Shown here in pieces: positions 10,122 to 19,214 of a stretch of DNA of 64,000 nt (positions within the stretch are counted from its first letter, which is position 1; each line of letters begins with the position of its first letter). Position numbers and translations under genes: made by a program. This DNA comes from Prevotella fusca JCM 17724. Its GTDB lineage: Bacteria > Bacteroidota > Bacteroidia > Bacteroidales > Bacteroidaceae. The stretch spans positions 1,215,001 to 1,279,000 of the forward strand of contig NZ_CP012074.1 of assembly GCF_001262015.1 (NCBI RefSeq), written 5' to 3'. The notes under the pieces were generated by a model that was given only the letters and a program-made list of their open reading frames with translations, was not told the DNA's origin and searched no databases.

Positions 10122-10700
10122 ATGACATTATACTTAGAACTATTCTATACATTCTTTATCATCGGACTCTTTGGATTCGGTGGAGGGTACGGAATGTTAT
10201 CACTGATACAAACTGAAACGGTTGTGAACCATCATTGGCTCAGCTCGGCTGAGTTTACTAACATCGTTGCTGTTTCACAGATGACACCCGGACCTATCGG
10301 CATCAACTCTGCAACTTATTGTGGCTACACAGCTGCACACAATGCTGGATTCAGCGGAGGAATGGCGGTATTGGGTAGTGTCACAGCTACCGTTGCCCTT
10401 GTGCTGCCATCACTGATAATGATGATTCTTATCAGCAAGATGTTCCTCAAGTATATGAACACACCCATCGTGCAGTCTGTCTTTGCTGGTCTGCGCCCAG
10501 TTGTTGTAGGACTGCTGGCTGCTGCCACCTTATTATTATGCAATGCCGAGAACTTTTCAGCACCGAACGTTAACCCCTGGCAGTTCTATATCAGTCTGTT
10601 TCTCTTTGCTGCCACCTTTATCGGCACGATGTGGCTAAAGATAAATCCCATCCGCATGATCTGTTATGCCGCCTTTGCTGGGGCCGTATTATTATATTAG
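10122..10700 (+). CDS. Chromate-transporter family protein, second half of pair
   Basis: 192 residues, a single CHR domain of about 5-6 transmembrane helices. It begins LELFYTFFIIGLFGFGGGYGMLSLIQTE and carries VAVSQMTPGPIGINSATYCGY and FAGLRPVVVGLLAA, the paired counterpart of the motifs in the preceding gene. Together they form the split, inverted-repeat-type transporter found in many anaerobes. The 91-nt gap holds one GC-rich hairpin, so co-transcription is likely. Confidence 0.86.
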   Translation: MTLYLELFYTFFIIGLFGFGGGYGMLSLIQTETVVNHHWLSSAEFTNIVAVSQMTPGPIGINSATYCGYTAAHNAGFSGGMAVLGSVTATVALVLPSLIMMILISKMFLKYMNTPIVQSVFAGLRPVVVGLLAAATLLLCNAENFSAPNVNPWQFYISLFLFAATFIGTMWLKINPIRMICYAAFAGAVLLY

Positions 10701-10825
10701 AGGACTCTACCCCCGGCTAAAGGATTAGTCCAAAGCTGCCCAAACTGCTTTTCTAACAATATCCAGCATATTTCCCGACAACTTATTGCAAGACATTTAG
10801 CCGTCTATCATTTTCGTATTGACCC

Positions 10826-10891
10826 TTAGCACCACTCGTGCGGGGGCTTAGCACCATTCGTGCTAACCAACAACACCAACCGTGCCAAGAC
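10826..10891. repeat. Family-3 palindromic array, 3 units of 22 bp
   Basis: Three consecutive 22-bp units start at 10826, 10848 and 10870, each centred on a GCACCAnTCGTGC-like palindrome. The same motif occurs at 34981 and 44966. The rest of 10701-11061 has only the terminator. Confidence 0.8.
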
Positions 10892-10969
10892 CAAACATCT
10901 TAGGACCTGAGAGCTGAAAGAGTTGTACAGACCTGCAAATGAAAGGCATTATGCAACCTATAACAAACA

Positions 10970-11009
10970 AAATCACGCAATACCTGCATTTGCAAGTATT
11001 GCGTGATTT
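10970..11009 (-). terminator. Bidirectional terminator between the chromate pair and rseP
   Basis: AAATCACGCAATAC (10970-10983) and its perfect complement (10996-11009) form a 14-bp stem. On the minus strand it is followed by TTTTGTTTGTT, which fits termination of the rseP operon. Confidence 0.8.
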
Positions 11010-11061
11010 CTTATTAAATCCCTCTCAGAAAGGCTTATTTCATTAGAAGCAGGTTCTTATC

Positions 11062-12462
11062 TTACATGATATGCAACCAACGAAGAATATCGTTGAGGTT
11101 GGCAAATATCATGAGGAGAATCAGCAGGGTGATACCCACATACTCCGCACGAATCATGAACTTCTCAGATGGTTTACGACGGGTAATCATCTCATAAAGA
11201 AGAAAGACCACGTGTCCACCGTCCAATGCCGGAATAGGAAGAATGTTCATGAAGGCAAGGATGATGCTCAGGAAAGCTGTCATCGACCAGAACATATACC
11301 AGTCCCAGAAAGGAGGGAAAAGACTGCCGATAGCTCCAAAGCCACCAATGCTCTTGGCACCGTCAGCCGAAGCAAGGTAACGGAAGTTGCCGACGTAGCC
11401 ACGCAGTACGTTCCAACCGTGCTTGATACCAGCTGGAAAGCTCTCAAAGAATCCGTATTCCTCCTGTACTGGCTTATAGTATGTGGCAAGTGTTGACTGC
11501 ATAACGCCTAACTTCAAGTCGGGTGTCAGCACCATCTTCAGCGTATCAATCTTTGATTTTCCCTTATGCTGAACAGTCAGCACTATCGAACGGACAGCAA
11601 GAGAATCCTTATGAGTATTCTTCACTGACATAACATCACTCAAGACACCCGTCTGATAGTTCATATCCGTCCATGTCTCAACTGGCTTCCCGTTGATAGA
11701 CTTGATTATATCGCCTGCCTTGATACCAGCCTTGGCAGCAGGAGTACCACCCAGTACGCTGTCAACCTGTGCCGGAATGAAAGGCTCAACAAAGAAAGGA
11801 CGTGTCTTTATCATCGGCAGCATATCCATGTCACCGGGCAAAGATATACTGTGTTTCTTACCATTTCGCAGTACATCCACACGCTTTGCCTGTGCAATCT
11901 GACGGAAGAAATCGCCATTCACATTGGCATACTCACGGAAAGGTCCCTGGTCGGTACCAAGCATCACATCGTGGTCGTGGAAGCCCAAAGCCTTTGCATC
12001 AGCATTGAAACGCATACCCATGCTCATGTCAGACACCTTGAAATAGCTATCGCCCCATGTGAACATAATCATGGAATATATGAAGAGGGCAAGCACAAAG
12101 TTAACCAATACACCACCAATCATAATCAGCAGACGCTGCCATGCAGGCTTTGTACGGAATTCCCACGGCTCTGGTTCCTTCTTCATCTGCTCGGTATCGA
12201 AACTCTCGTCAATCATACCGGAAATCTTGCAATAGCCACCCAACGGCAGCCATCCCATACCATATTCAGTATCATCCTTCTTTGGTTTCCAACTGAAGAG
12301 TTTGCCCTTCCACTTACCGATACCCACATCGAAGAAGACGAAGAACTTCTCAACACGAACGCCGAAGAGCTTCGCAAAGAACATGTGTCCGCCTTCATGA
12401 AGCAGAACAAGCAAAGAGATTGCCAGAACAAACTGAAGCAACCTGATCAAAAATGTTTCCAT
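11062..12462 (-). CDS. rseP: RIP metalloprotease RseP (site-2 protease)
   Basis: 466 residues. An integral inner-membrane zinc protease that cleaves membrane-bound regulators within the bilayer, for example anti-sigma factors. The catalytic HEGGH motif is at residues 22-26 in the first helix, a PDZ domain follows in the middle (GGTPAAKAGIKAGDIIKSINGKPV), and the second metal-binding motif is PALDGGH near the C-terminus. The cytoplasmic/periplasmic insert around KKDDTEYGMGWLPLGGYCKISG is typical. It is the last gene of a minus-strand run, 14 bp after dxr. Its presence matters for the sigma/beta-barrel fusion protein in this window, which could be a substrate (inference only). Confidence 0.93.
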   Translation of the reverse strand: METFLIRLLQFVLAISLLVLLHEGGHMFFAKLFGVRVEKFFVFFDVGIGKWKGKLFSWKPKKDDTEYGMGWLPLGGYCKISGMIDESFDTEQMKKEPEPWEFRTKPAWQRLLIMIGGVLVNFVLALFIYSMIMFTWGDSYFKVSDMSMGMRFNADAKALGFHDHDVMLGTDQGPFREYANVNGDFFRQIAQAKRVDVLRNGKKHSISLPGDMDMLPMIKTRPFFVEPFIPAQVDSVLGGTPAAKAGIKAGDIIKSINGKPVETWTDMNYQTGVLSDVMSVKNTHKDSLAVRSIVLTVQHKGKSKIDTLKMVLTPDLKLGVMQSTLATYYKPVQEEYGFFESFPAGIKHGWNVLRGYVGNFRYLASADGAKSIGGFGAIGSLFPPFWDWYMFWSMTAFLSIILAFMNILPIPALDGGHVVFLLYEMITRRKPSEKFMIRAEYVGITLLILLMIFANLNDILRWLHIM

Positions 12463-12476
12463 TATTTATCAATTCA

Positions 12477-13634
12477 TTATTTATTATTCATAATATCCAG
12501 CGCAACACGGCGCGCCTCAGCATCCGTCTGCACATAAACGTCATAGTCTGGATTACTGTCAAATGCTACTTTCCGCATTGTTTCCTCAATAATTTCGCCC
12601 ATTGCCAGGAAAGTGCAAGCCCCCTTGCGGAAGCCTTCGTTGACAATTTCATTGGCAGCATTGACGATACAAGGCATATTGCCGCCCTTGTTGATGGCTT
12701 CGTACGCCATTGCAAGACACTTGAACTTCTCCACATCAGGCTCAAAGAATTCCAAAGGCTGACGGAACAGGTCTAACCTGTCACCACTCAACTGCAACCG
12801 TTTCGGGAACGAAAAAGCATACTGAATGGGCAGACGCATGTCAGGAACGCCCAACTGTGCCTTTACACCACCATCAAAGAACTGTACCGCACTGTGGACG
12901 ATAGACTGCGGATGTACTAACACTTGTATCTTATCTGCTGGTACACCGAAGAGCCACTTGGCTTCTATCACCTCAAATCCCTTGTTCATGAGGGAGGCAG
13001 AGTCAATGGTAATCTTTGCGCCCATATCCCATGTAGGGTGCTTGAGAGCATCGGCAGCAGTAACATTCCTCAACTGTTCATGGCTGAAAGTACGGAAAGG
13101 ACCACCCGAACAGGTGAGAAGAATCTTCTCAATCTCGTTCTCATCCTCTCCTACCAGGCTTTGGAAGATGGCACTGTGCTCACTGTCTACTGGCAGGATA
13201 GGCACATGATACTGTTGAGCCAACTGAAGAATCAACTCACCAGCTACAACAAGTGTCTCCTTGTTTGCCAGGCAAATCTTCTTCTTTGCCTTGATGGCAT
13301 GTATCGTTGGTGCAAGACCAGAATAACCAACCATCGCTGTGAGCACCACATCTATTGATGGCGACTCTACAATATCCTCCAAGGCTTTGCCACCGGCATA
13401 TACCTTTACATCAGGCATATCAGATAACTCTTGCTTCAAAGCGTCATAGTAAGCCTCATCAGCAATGACAACAGCAGCCGGATTGAAGCGACGAGCCTGT
13501 TCTGCAAGTTCCTTCCAACGATGGTTGGCAGTGAGCGCATACGCCTCATAGAGGTCAGGATGCTGACTGATGACATCAAGGGCTTGCGTACCGATACTGC
13601 CTGTTGACCCTAATATACAGATTTGTTGTTTCAT
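12477..13634 (-). CDS. dxr: 1-deoxy-D-xylulose 5-phosphate reductoisomerase
   Basis: 385 residues, the normal length. Catalyses the NADPH-dependent conversion of DXP to MEP in isoprenoid synthesis. The N-terminal Rossmann motif is ILGSTGSIGTQALDV; LANKETLV is the conserved substrate-binding segment; PVDSEHSAIFQ holds the metal-binding Asp and Glu; and SGGPF and HPTWDMGAKITIDSASLMNKG are family hallmarks. It lies 14 bp upstream of rseP and 26 bp downstream of rimM on the minus strand. Confidence 0.97.
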   Translation of the reverse strand: MKQQICILGSTGSIGTQALDVISQHPDLYEAYALTANHRWKELAEQARRFNPAAVVIADEAYYDALKQELSDMPDVKVYAGGKALEDIVESPSIDVVLTAMVGYSGLAPTIHAIKAKKKICLANKETLVVAGELILQLAQQYHVPILPVDSEHSAIFQSLVGEDENEIEKILLTCSGGPFRTFSHEQLRNVTAADALKHPTWDMGAKITIDSASLMNKGFEVIEAKWLFGVPADKIQVLVHPQSIVHSAVQFFDGGVKAQLGVPDMRLPIQYAFSFPKRLQLSGDRLDLFRQPLEFFEPDVEKFKCLAMAYEAINKGGNMPCIVNAANEIVNEGFRKGACTFLAMGEIIEETMRKVAFDSNPDYDVYVQTDAEARRVALDIMNNK

Positions 13635-13660
13635 TTAATTCTTTTGTTTTATGCAGCGGA

Positions 13661-14182
13661 TCAAAGGTCGAGCAGACCTGCAGGAATCCGCATAGTAATC
13701 GTCTGAGACGCTATGTCTGTTGCAACAATCAGTTCGTCACTGGCAGGAATAAGAATTTCCTCACCTTCAGGCGTACTCACCTCAAAGAGCGTATTGACTG
13801 TTGTTTCATCTACAGCAACAATCTTGCCAATCACATTGTTCGCAGCTTCATCTATCAAGGAATAACCGACAATCTGCGCCCATGACACATCATCTGTCCC
13901 TTCCTCTGCCAATTTGCGTGGGAAATAGACATTACATCCTGTCAGTTCACGTGCCTGTGCGTCGCTGTCAATATCGCAGAATTTCATCAGGGCTATCTCG
14001 TCAGAACGGAATCGGTATTCCTCCATAAAGAAAGGAACGAGGATTCCGTCAATGTCCAATATAAGGTAATCAGCATCTACCACATCAAAAACGTCATCGG
14101 AGAACTGCAGCTGCAACTCTCCGTGTACGCCATGCGGCTTCCCGATGCGCCCTATCTTATAGACTTCTTCCTTCTTTATCAT
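13661..14182 (-). CDS. rimM: 16S rRNA processing protein RimM
   Basis: 173 residues. A 30S assembly factor that binds S19 and helps 16S maturation. The N-terminal RimM barrel is seen in YKIGRIGKPHGVHGELQLQ, and the PRC-like C-terminal barrel in IVGYSLIDEAANNVIGKIVAVDETTVNTLFEV...EILIPASDELI. It precedes dxr by 26 bp. Unusually it is separated from murA by 204 bp that contain a five-unit 22-bp repeat array, so it may have its own control. Confidence 0.92.
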   Translation of the reverse strand: MIKKEEVYKIGRIGKPHGVHGELQLQFSDDVFDVVDADYLILDIDGILVPFFMEEYRFRSDEIALMKFCDIDSDAQARELTGCNVYFPRKLAEEGTDDVSWAQIVGYSLIDEAANNVIGKIVAVDETTVNTLFEVSTPEGEEILIPASDELIVATDIASQTITMRIPAGLLDL

Positions 14183-14236
14183 CTTTTCACTTATATCAAC
14201 AGTGCTGATAAAACTACTGTTTATTTCAACACCAAA

Positions 14237-14346
14237 TTGTTTGTTCAGTAAAACAGTCGACCGTTTTGTTCAAAACCATCAACTCTTTTGAGAAGAAAGG
14301 TCAACCCTTTTGCAAGAAAAGGTCAACTCTCTTTACCTAAAACCTA
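14237..14346. repeat. Family-4 tandem array, 5 units of 22 bp
   Basis: Five units of exactly 22 bp begin at 14237, 14259, 14281, 14303 and 14325. Their shared core is a CCTTTTGnnAGAAAAGG-type imperfect palindrome with GGTCAAC at the unit boundaries. It sits between murA and rimM inside a minus-strand gene run. Confidence 0.8.
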
Positions 14347-14386
14347 CAACACATACTCTCAAAGTGCGGTTTTAGATACGATGAGA

Positions 14387-15700
14387 CTAACATATTTCTG
14401 ATCGCCGAATCTTCGCGCCAAGGGCATTCAGACGTCCTTCGATATTTTCATATCCACGGTCAATCTGTGCAATATTATCAATACGACTCGTTCCCTGTGC
14501 CGTCAATGCAGCTATGAGCAGGGCGATACCTGCACGGATATCAGGGCTGGACATACGTCCGGCACGGAGTTTCCTGGCATTGTCATGACCAACGACCACT
14601 GCACGATGAGGGTCGCAAAGGATAATCTGTGCACCCATATCAATGAGCTTATCCACGAAGAACAACCGACTCTCAAACATCTTCTGATGGAAAAGAACAC
14701 TTCCCTGCGCCTGTGTTGCTACGACAAGAAGCACGGAAATAAGGTCTGGGGTAAGTCCCGGCCATGGCGCATCACTGATTGTCATGATTGACCCGTCAAT
14801 AAAAGAATCTATCACATAGTGGTCTTGACGAGGAATGATAAGGTCGTCCTCATCTTCTATTATCTGCACACCAAGCCTACGGAAGGTATCAAGAATCAGT
14901 CCCAGATTATGAACTGATGCGTCTTTTATACGGATGCCGTCACCGATCATGGCAGCTATTCCTATGAACGAGCCTACCTCAATCATATCAGGTAGAATAC
15001 GATGTTCTGCAGCATGCAGTTCCTTCACACCTTCAATGGTAATCAGATTGCTGGCAATGCCGCTTATCTTTGCCCCCATTGCATTGAGCATGTGGCAGAG
15101 CTGCTGGATGTAAGGCTCACAGGCTGCATTGTAAATCGTTGTTGTTCCTTCTGCCAGGACCGCAGCCATAATGATATTCGCAGTACCCGTAACGGATGCT
15201 TCATCCAAAAGCATATAAGTTCCCACAAGTTTATCAGCTTGTATCTCATACACATCACGGTCCTCAACACGCCCGAAGTGTGCACCGAGATTCTTGAAAC
15301 CAAGGAAATGAGTATCCAGACGGCGACGACCGATCTTGTCGCCACCCGGCTTGGCAATAGTAGCCTTACCGAAACGTCCCAGCAACGGACCAATCATCAG
15401 AACGCTGCCACGCAGGGATGAGCACTTCTTCACAAAGTCATTGCTCTCCAGATAGTCAAGGTTCACTTCATCTGCCTGGAACGAGAACTCGTTGGGAGCA
15501 AGTTTCTTCACCTTCACTCCTATATCCTGCAAGAGCTTGATGAGATTGTTCACATCAAGAATATCAGGAATATTGCGGATGACTACCTCTTCTTTTGTCA
15601 ACAGTGTTGCGCAAATCACCTCCAAGGCTTCATTCTTTGCACCTTGTGGAGCAATCGTGCCACTCAGCCGATGTCCACCTTCTATAATAAAGGATTCCAT
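14387..15700 (-). CDS. murA: UDP-N-acetylglucosamine 1-carboxyvinyltransferase
   Basis: 437 residues. First committed step of peptidoglycan precursor synthesis: transfers enolpyruvate from PEP to UDP-GlcNAc in the cytoplasm. The catalytic Lys22-Asn23 pair is in GAKNEALE. The active-site loop reads GRFGKATIAKPGGDKIGRRR, with Asp121 where most enzymes have the Cys that fosfomycin alkylates. This substitution in other bacteria keeps activity but gives fosfomycin insensitivity. PxDPRxG-type C-terminal motifs are present (RAVVVGHDNARKLRAGRMSSPDIRAG). It is 11 bp downstream of the DUF4290 gene. Confidence 0.96.
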   Translation of the reverse strand: MESFIIEGGHRLSGTIAPQGAKNEALEVICATLLTKEEVVIRNIPDILDVNNLIKLLQDIGVKVKKLAPNEFSFQADEVNLDYLESNDFVKKCSSLRGSVLMIGPLLGRFGKATIAKPGGDKIGRRRLDTHFLGFKNLGAHFGRVEDRDVYEIQADKLVGTYMLLDEASVTGTANIIMAAVLAEGTTTIYNAACEPYIQQLCHMLNAMGAKISGIASNLITIEGVKELHAAEHRILPDMIEVGSFIGIAAMIGDGIRIKDASVHNLGLILDTFRRLGVQIIEDEDDLIIPRQDHYVIDSFIDGSIMTISDAPWPGLTPDLISVLLVVATQAQGSVLFHQKMFESRLFFVDKLIDMGAQIILCDPHRAVVVGHDNARKLRAGRMSSPDIRAGIALLIAALTAQGTSRIDNIAQIDRGYENIEGRLNALGAKIRRSEIC

Positions 15701-15711
15701 GTGTCGTTATC

Positions 15712-16311
15712 TTACTTTTTCTTCTTGTTACGGGGCTGGACAAACTCCCTTACATTAATCTTCTCAAACTTGAACGTATCAAGGTCAAGCTGTATCTTAC
15801 CATCTGTAAAGCGGGCAAGGTCAGATGCTATCTTCTCATCAACACTGGTACCATGTCCCCATTGCATCAGACTACGTTTCATCTGATTGGCAACAGAGCG
15901 CACGAAAGCATCCCGACGATCACCAGGTTCCATTGCCTTCAGTTCTTCAAAAGCCTCGAAGAGCAGTTTGCCATAATGTCTTACGGGAATATTCGACATG
16001 GGATAAGGCATTGGCTCAGGCTTAGCGGCAATCTTCAATGCCTGCGATACGTCACAGGGATAGTCGATATCCAACTTAAAGTTAGCCATCAATGCCAGAT
16101 GATCCCATAGTTTCTCCATGTGGTCAACATTCCCACGGTTCTGGGCATTCATCCTGTCCATGATGGAAATGATGGTCTCTGCACACCGCTGACGCTCTTC
16201 CTTTGTGGGAAGTCCTACGGCATGGTCTACCATGTTTTGTATCTCTCGTCCATACTGTGGAAGTATGAGCTTCTCTCGCTGTGTGTTATAATCTAATCCG
16301 GGTATGTTCAT
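15712..16311 (-). CDS. DUF4290 family protein
   Basis: 199 residues, soluble, largely helical, conserved in Bacteroidota. Recognised by its N-terminus (MNIPGLDYNTQREKLILPQYGREIQNMVDHA) and the basic C-terminal tail (RNKKKK). Its function is unknown to me. Its constant place directly before murA (11 bp gap) suggests co-expression with cell-wall synthesis, but no biochemical role follows from that. A CAACACCC-like minisatellite (minus-strand sense) lies just upstream at 16312-16350. Confidence 0.8.
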   Translation of the reverse strand: MNIPGLDYNTQREKLILPQYGREIQNMVDHAVGLPTKEERQRCAETIISIMDRMNAQNRGNVDHMEKLWDHLALMANFKLDIDYPCDVSQALKIAAKPEPMPYPMSNIPVRHYGKLLFEAFEELKAMEPGDRRDAFVRSVANQMKRSLMQWGHGTSVDEKIASDLARFTDGKIQLDLDTFKFEKINVREFVQPRNKKKK

Positions 16312-16350
16312 TGGGTGATAGGTGTTAAGTGATGGGTGTTGATGGATTGT
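16312..16350. repeat. CAACACCC-type minisatellite upstream of DUF4290
   Basis: On the minus strand this reads as loosely repeated CAACACCCATCAC / TAACACCTATCACCC words, the same repeat type that is translated in purL (8524-8556) and in the first chromate-transporter gene (9458-9490). Confidence 0.55.
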
Positions 16351-16476
16351 GGGAAACGAAATGGTTAGGGATTGACAGACTATAATCGCCTTTATCCTAA
16401 CAGGCTTCTGTCAGTCACTTTCCATCTTTACTTTACTCTGTCAGTAAGCACCGTCTCAAAGGGAACGGGAAAACGT

Positions 16477-17169
16477 CTACAACAATGGCTTCGCCTGTTT
16501 GGCAACAAAGTCCTTGAGGTAGAATGGAACAAAATAGGCAACATCCTCGAACTTCTCCTCTGCAATACGCTTTTCTGCCAATGGAAACATATTCTTAGCC
16601 AAGGCGTCAACTCCCTTGATGAGATGCGCATTAGGATGATTGATAATCTCCATACACTTCTCTGCGCCATTACCAAAGAAGTAAACAGGACCACGGTCAA
16701 GGTATTCTTTGTAGGTATCCTCGTCTACTACATCCGCCTGAATGCCACGCACCTCCTTCAAGGCACGATTATATACGGCAGAATAAACCTCCATACGACG
16801 TGCATCAATCATCGGAACAAGGAGGGCATTATCCTCTACTTCCTCGTGATGAAGTAATACAGGCACTGCCAACAGTTCCAATGTAGGCACTGCCAACAGC
16901 TTCACGCCACGACCATAGCAGATGCCCTTTGCCATGGATACGCCGACACGCAGACCGGTATATGACCCCGGACCGCTACTAACAGCCACTGCATCCAGCG
17001 GCAATTCATTATTATCAATAAAGGCGAGTGCCTCGTCAACGAATGTTCCTAACTTCTCTCTATGCTTAGGATCGAGTGTATCTTGCTTCTCGAAGATACT
17101 GGACCCATCCTGACTTACTGCAACAGAGCACACATTTGTGCTCGTATCAATGTTTAATATACAAGACAT
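16477..17169 (-). CDS. tsaB: tRNA threonylcarbamoyladenosine biosynthesis protein TsaB
   Basis: 230 residues. Partner of TsaD in making the universal t6A37 tRNA modification. The ASKHA-fold ATPase start is LNIDTSTNVCSVAVS; VSSGPGSYTGLRVGVSMAKGICYG is the family signature; MIDARRMEVYSAVY is also typical. An ATG nine bases upstream would give an MFF extension; the ATG at 17169 puts the family start (MSCILNIDTST) first and is preferred. It is divergent from yicC across a 90-bp gap with overlapping -7 elements (minus-strand TATATTTG at 17198-17205). Confidence 0.93.
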   Translation of the reverse strand: MSCILNIDTSTNVCSVAVSQDGSSIFEKQDTLDPKHREKLGTFVDEALAFIDNNELPLDAVAVSSGPGSYTGLRVGVSMAKGICYGRGVKLLAVPTLELLAVPVLLHHEEVEDNALLVPMIDARRMEVYSAVYNRALKEVRGIQADVVDEDTYKEYLDRGPVYFFGNGAEKCMEIINHPNAHLIKGVDALAKNMFPLAEKRIAEEKFEDVAYFVPFYLKDFVAKQAKPLL

Positions 17170-17228
17170 AAAAAACAATTATGTTCTAAATAACATGCAA
17201 ATATACTCTTTTTATTCCACATTTTTTG

Positions 17229-17236
17229 TACATTTG
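17229..17236 (+). promoter_or_regulatory. Probable yicC promoter -7 element
   Basis: TACATTTG, 24 nt before the yicC ATG, in the 90-bp divergent region shared with tsaB. Confidence 0.5.
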
Positions 17237-17259
17237 CAAAAAATTAACGCGAAAAGCTC

Positions 17260-18138
17260 ATGATACTATCAATGACGGGCTACGGCAAAGCTACCGTAGC
17301 CTACAAGGAAAAGAAAATCAACGTTGAGGTGAAATCACTTAACAGCAAGTCGCTCGACCTCTCAGCACGCATCGCACCTCTCTACAGAGAAAAGGAAATG
17401 GACATCCGTCGCCTGCTCGCACAGAAACTGGAACGTGGCAAGGTTGACTTCTCCCTTTGGGTTGAAAAGGAGTCAATGGTTGACGCTACTCCCATCAACG
17501 CTGCTCTTGTAGAAAACTATTATAAACAAATCAAAGCCATCTCTGAGTCTACGGGTATTCCAGAGCCTGAAGATTGGTTTACGACACTTCTCCGCCTACC
17601 CGATGTAACAACCAGAACCGAAGTTGAGGTGTTGGACGAGGAGGAATGGGTAGCAGCACTGCAGGCTATCAACGAGGCTATTGACAAACTCACCGAATTC
17701 CGCAAACAGGAAGGTGCGGCACTGCAGAAGAAGTTTACCGAGAAGATTGACAACATCGCCAACCTGCTGAAGAGCATTGAGCCTTTCGAGAAGAGCCGTG
17801 TACCAAAAATCAGAGAAAAGATTATCGATGGTCTGAAACAGATTCCTGAGGTAGACTACGACAAGAATCGTCTTGAGCAGGAACTGATTTACTACATTGA
17901 GAAACTTGACATCAGCGAGGAGAAACAGCGACTGACTAACCACCTCAAATACTTCCATGAGACGATGGAAGAAAGTGGTCATGGAATTGGCAAAAAGCTC
18001 GGTTTCATCGCACAAGAGATGGGACGAGAAATCAACACCACAGGCTCCAAGAGCAACCAGGCAGAGATGCAGAACATCGTTGTCAAGATGAAGGACGAGC
18101 TGGAGCAGATCAAGGAACAGGTCTTGAATGCGTTGTAA
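17260..18138 (+). CDS. YicC/YloC family endoribonuclease
   Basis: 292 residues, the usual family length. The N-terminal YicC domain (MILSMTGYGKATVAYKEKKINVEVKSLNSKSLDLSARI) and the C-terminal DUF1732 domain (RLTNHLKYFHETMEESGHGIGKKLGFIAQEMGREINTTGSKSNQ) are both complete. Members are endoribonucleases that act on structured RNA, such as sRNAs. It precedes gmk, the common bacterial arrangement, but a 295-bp gap with a family-1 palindrome array separates them here. Confidence 0.92.
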   Translation: MILSMTGYGKATVAYKEKKINVEVKSLNSKSLDLSARIAPLYREKEMDIRRLLAQKLERGKVDFSLWVEKESMVDATPINAALVENYYKQIKAISESTGIPEPEDWFTTLLRLPDVTTRTEVEVLDEEEWVAALQAINEAIDKLTEFRKQEGAALQKKFTEKIDNIANLLKSIEPFEKSRVPKIREKIIDGLKQIPEVDYDKNRLEQELIYYIEKLDISEEKQRLTNHLKYFHETMEESGHGIGKKLGFIAQEMGREINTTGSKSNQAEMQNIVVKMKDELEQIKEQVLNAL

Positions 18139-18230
18139 ACGCAAGTTAACCAGCCTTTTTAAGTGACTGATAATGCTGTAATAAGCCACATTGCACTAAT
18201 TTGAAACAACATTATCAGCCACTTCTATCA

Positions 18231-18319
18231 AATTTTCTTCACGAAAAAAATTATTTATTTTCACGAAGAAAAATATTTATTTTCATGAAAAAAAATATTT
18301 TCTTTCATGATAATAATTT
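18231..18319. repeat. Family-1 palindromic array, 4 units of 22 bp
   Basis: TCAYGA cores start at 18239, 18261, 18283 and 18305 (22-bp steps) within TTTTCAYGAAAA palindromes joined by AAATATTT-type linkers. It fills most of the yicC-gmk gap. Confidence 0.85.
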
Positions 18320-18433
18320 GAAATTAAGACATTGTACCGTTTGAAGAGGTCATTTATAACTATACAAAAAGGCTTCTCTAACAACGTAAATCATATAGTT
18401 TAAAACACTCATACCATCCTATATTCATCCAAC

Positions 18434-19048
18434 ATGGTAACAACAAAAAACACCACATCAAATGTTCAAAATTCTGCCTGTGGCAGATTACTCATCCTCT
18501 CCGCACCTTCTGGTTCTGGTAAAAGCACCATCGTACAGTGGTTGATGCAGGAACATCCAGAATTAAAGTTAGCATTCTCTATCAGTTGCACCACCCGTGC
18601 ACCACGTGGTACGGAACAGGACGGCGTGGAATATATCTTCCTTTCGCCTGAACAGTTCAAGGAGAAGATTGCTAACGAGGAGTTTCTCGAGTACGAAGAG
18701 GTGTATGAGAACCGTTTTTATGGTACATTGAAATCACAGGTAGAGAGCCAGTCTGCAGCTGGTCAAAACGTTGTTTTCGATGTTGATGTAAAGGGGGGAT
18801 GTAACATCAAGAAGTTCTATGGCAATCGTGCCTTGAGCCTTTTCATCCAACCTCCATCAGTTGAAGAGCTCCGCCGCCGCCTTGTTGGCCGACAGACTGA
18901 CAGTGCTGAAGCCATCGAAAACCGCCTTGCCAAGGCTTCCTACGAACTCACCTTTGCCGATAAATTTGACAAAATCATCGTCAATGACGACCTTGAGAAA
19001 GCTAAGCAGGAGACTTACGAGGTTATAAAGGAGTTTTTAGAAGGATAA
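18434..19048 (+). CDS. gmk: Guanylate kinase
   Basis: 204 residues. Phosphorylates GMP to GDP. P-loop SAPSGSGKSTIV; GMP-binding SCTTRAPRGTEQDGVEYIFLS and EYEEVYENRFYGTLKS; LID region RRRLVGRQTDSAEAIENRL. A ~16-residue N-terminal extension (MVTTKNTTSNVQNSACG) precedes the core. A GC-rich hairpin repeat follows the stop immediately (19051-19087), before nadD. Confidence 0.96.
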   Translation: MVTTKNTTSNVQNSACGRLLILSAPSGSGKSTIVQWLMQEHPELKLAFSISCTTRAPRGTEQDGVEYIFLSPEQFKEKIANEEFLEYEEVYENRFYGTLKSQVESQSAAGQNVVFDVDVKGGCNIKKFYGNRALSLFIQPPSVEELRRRLVGRQTDSAEAIENRLAKASYELTFADKFDKIIVNDDLEKAKQETYEVIKEFLEG

Positions 19049-19050
19049 AA

Positions 19051-19087
19051 AGCCTCCCCCGCCCCCTCCGAAGGGAGGGGAGCTTAA
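19051..19087. repeat. GC-rich hairpin repeat after gmk
   Basis: GCCTCCCCCGCCCCCTCC paired with GGGAGGGGAGC. Same family as 10034 and 19236. Confidence 0.7.
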
Positions 19088-19214
19088 CCATATACTAAGA
19101 ATAAAAAGGAACCCTTTATCATAAAGATTGGTATTTTTCCCAGAACAGATAGAATCTCTCCAGGATTACTAAAACAACTAACCCATCTATAACTAACACC
19201 CCCAACCACCTCCA

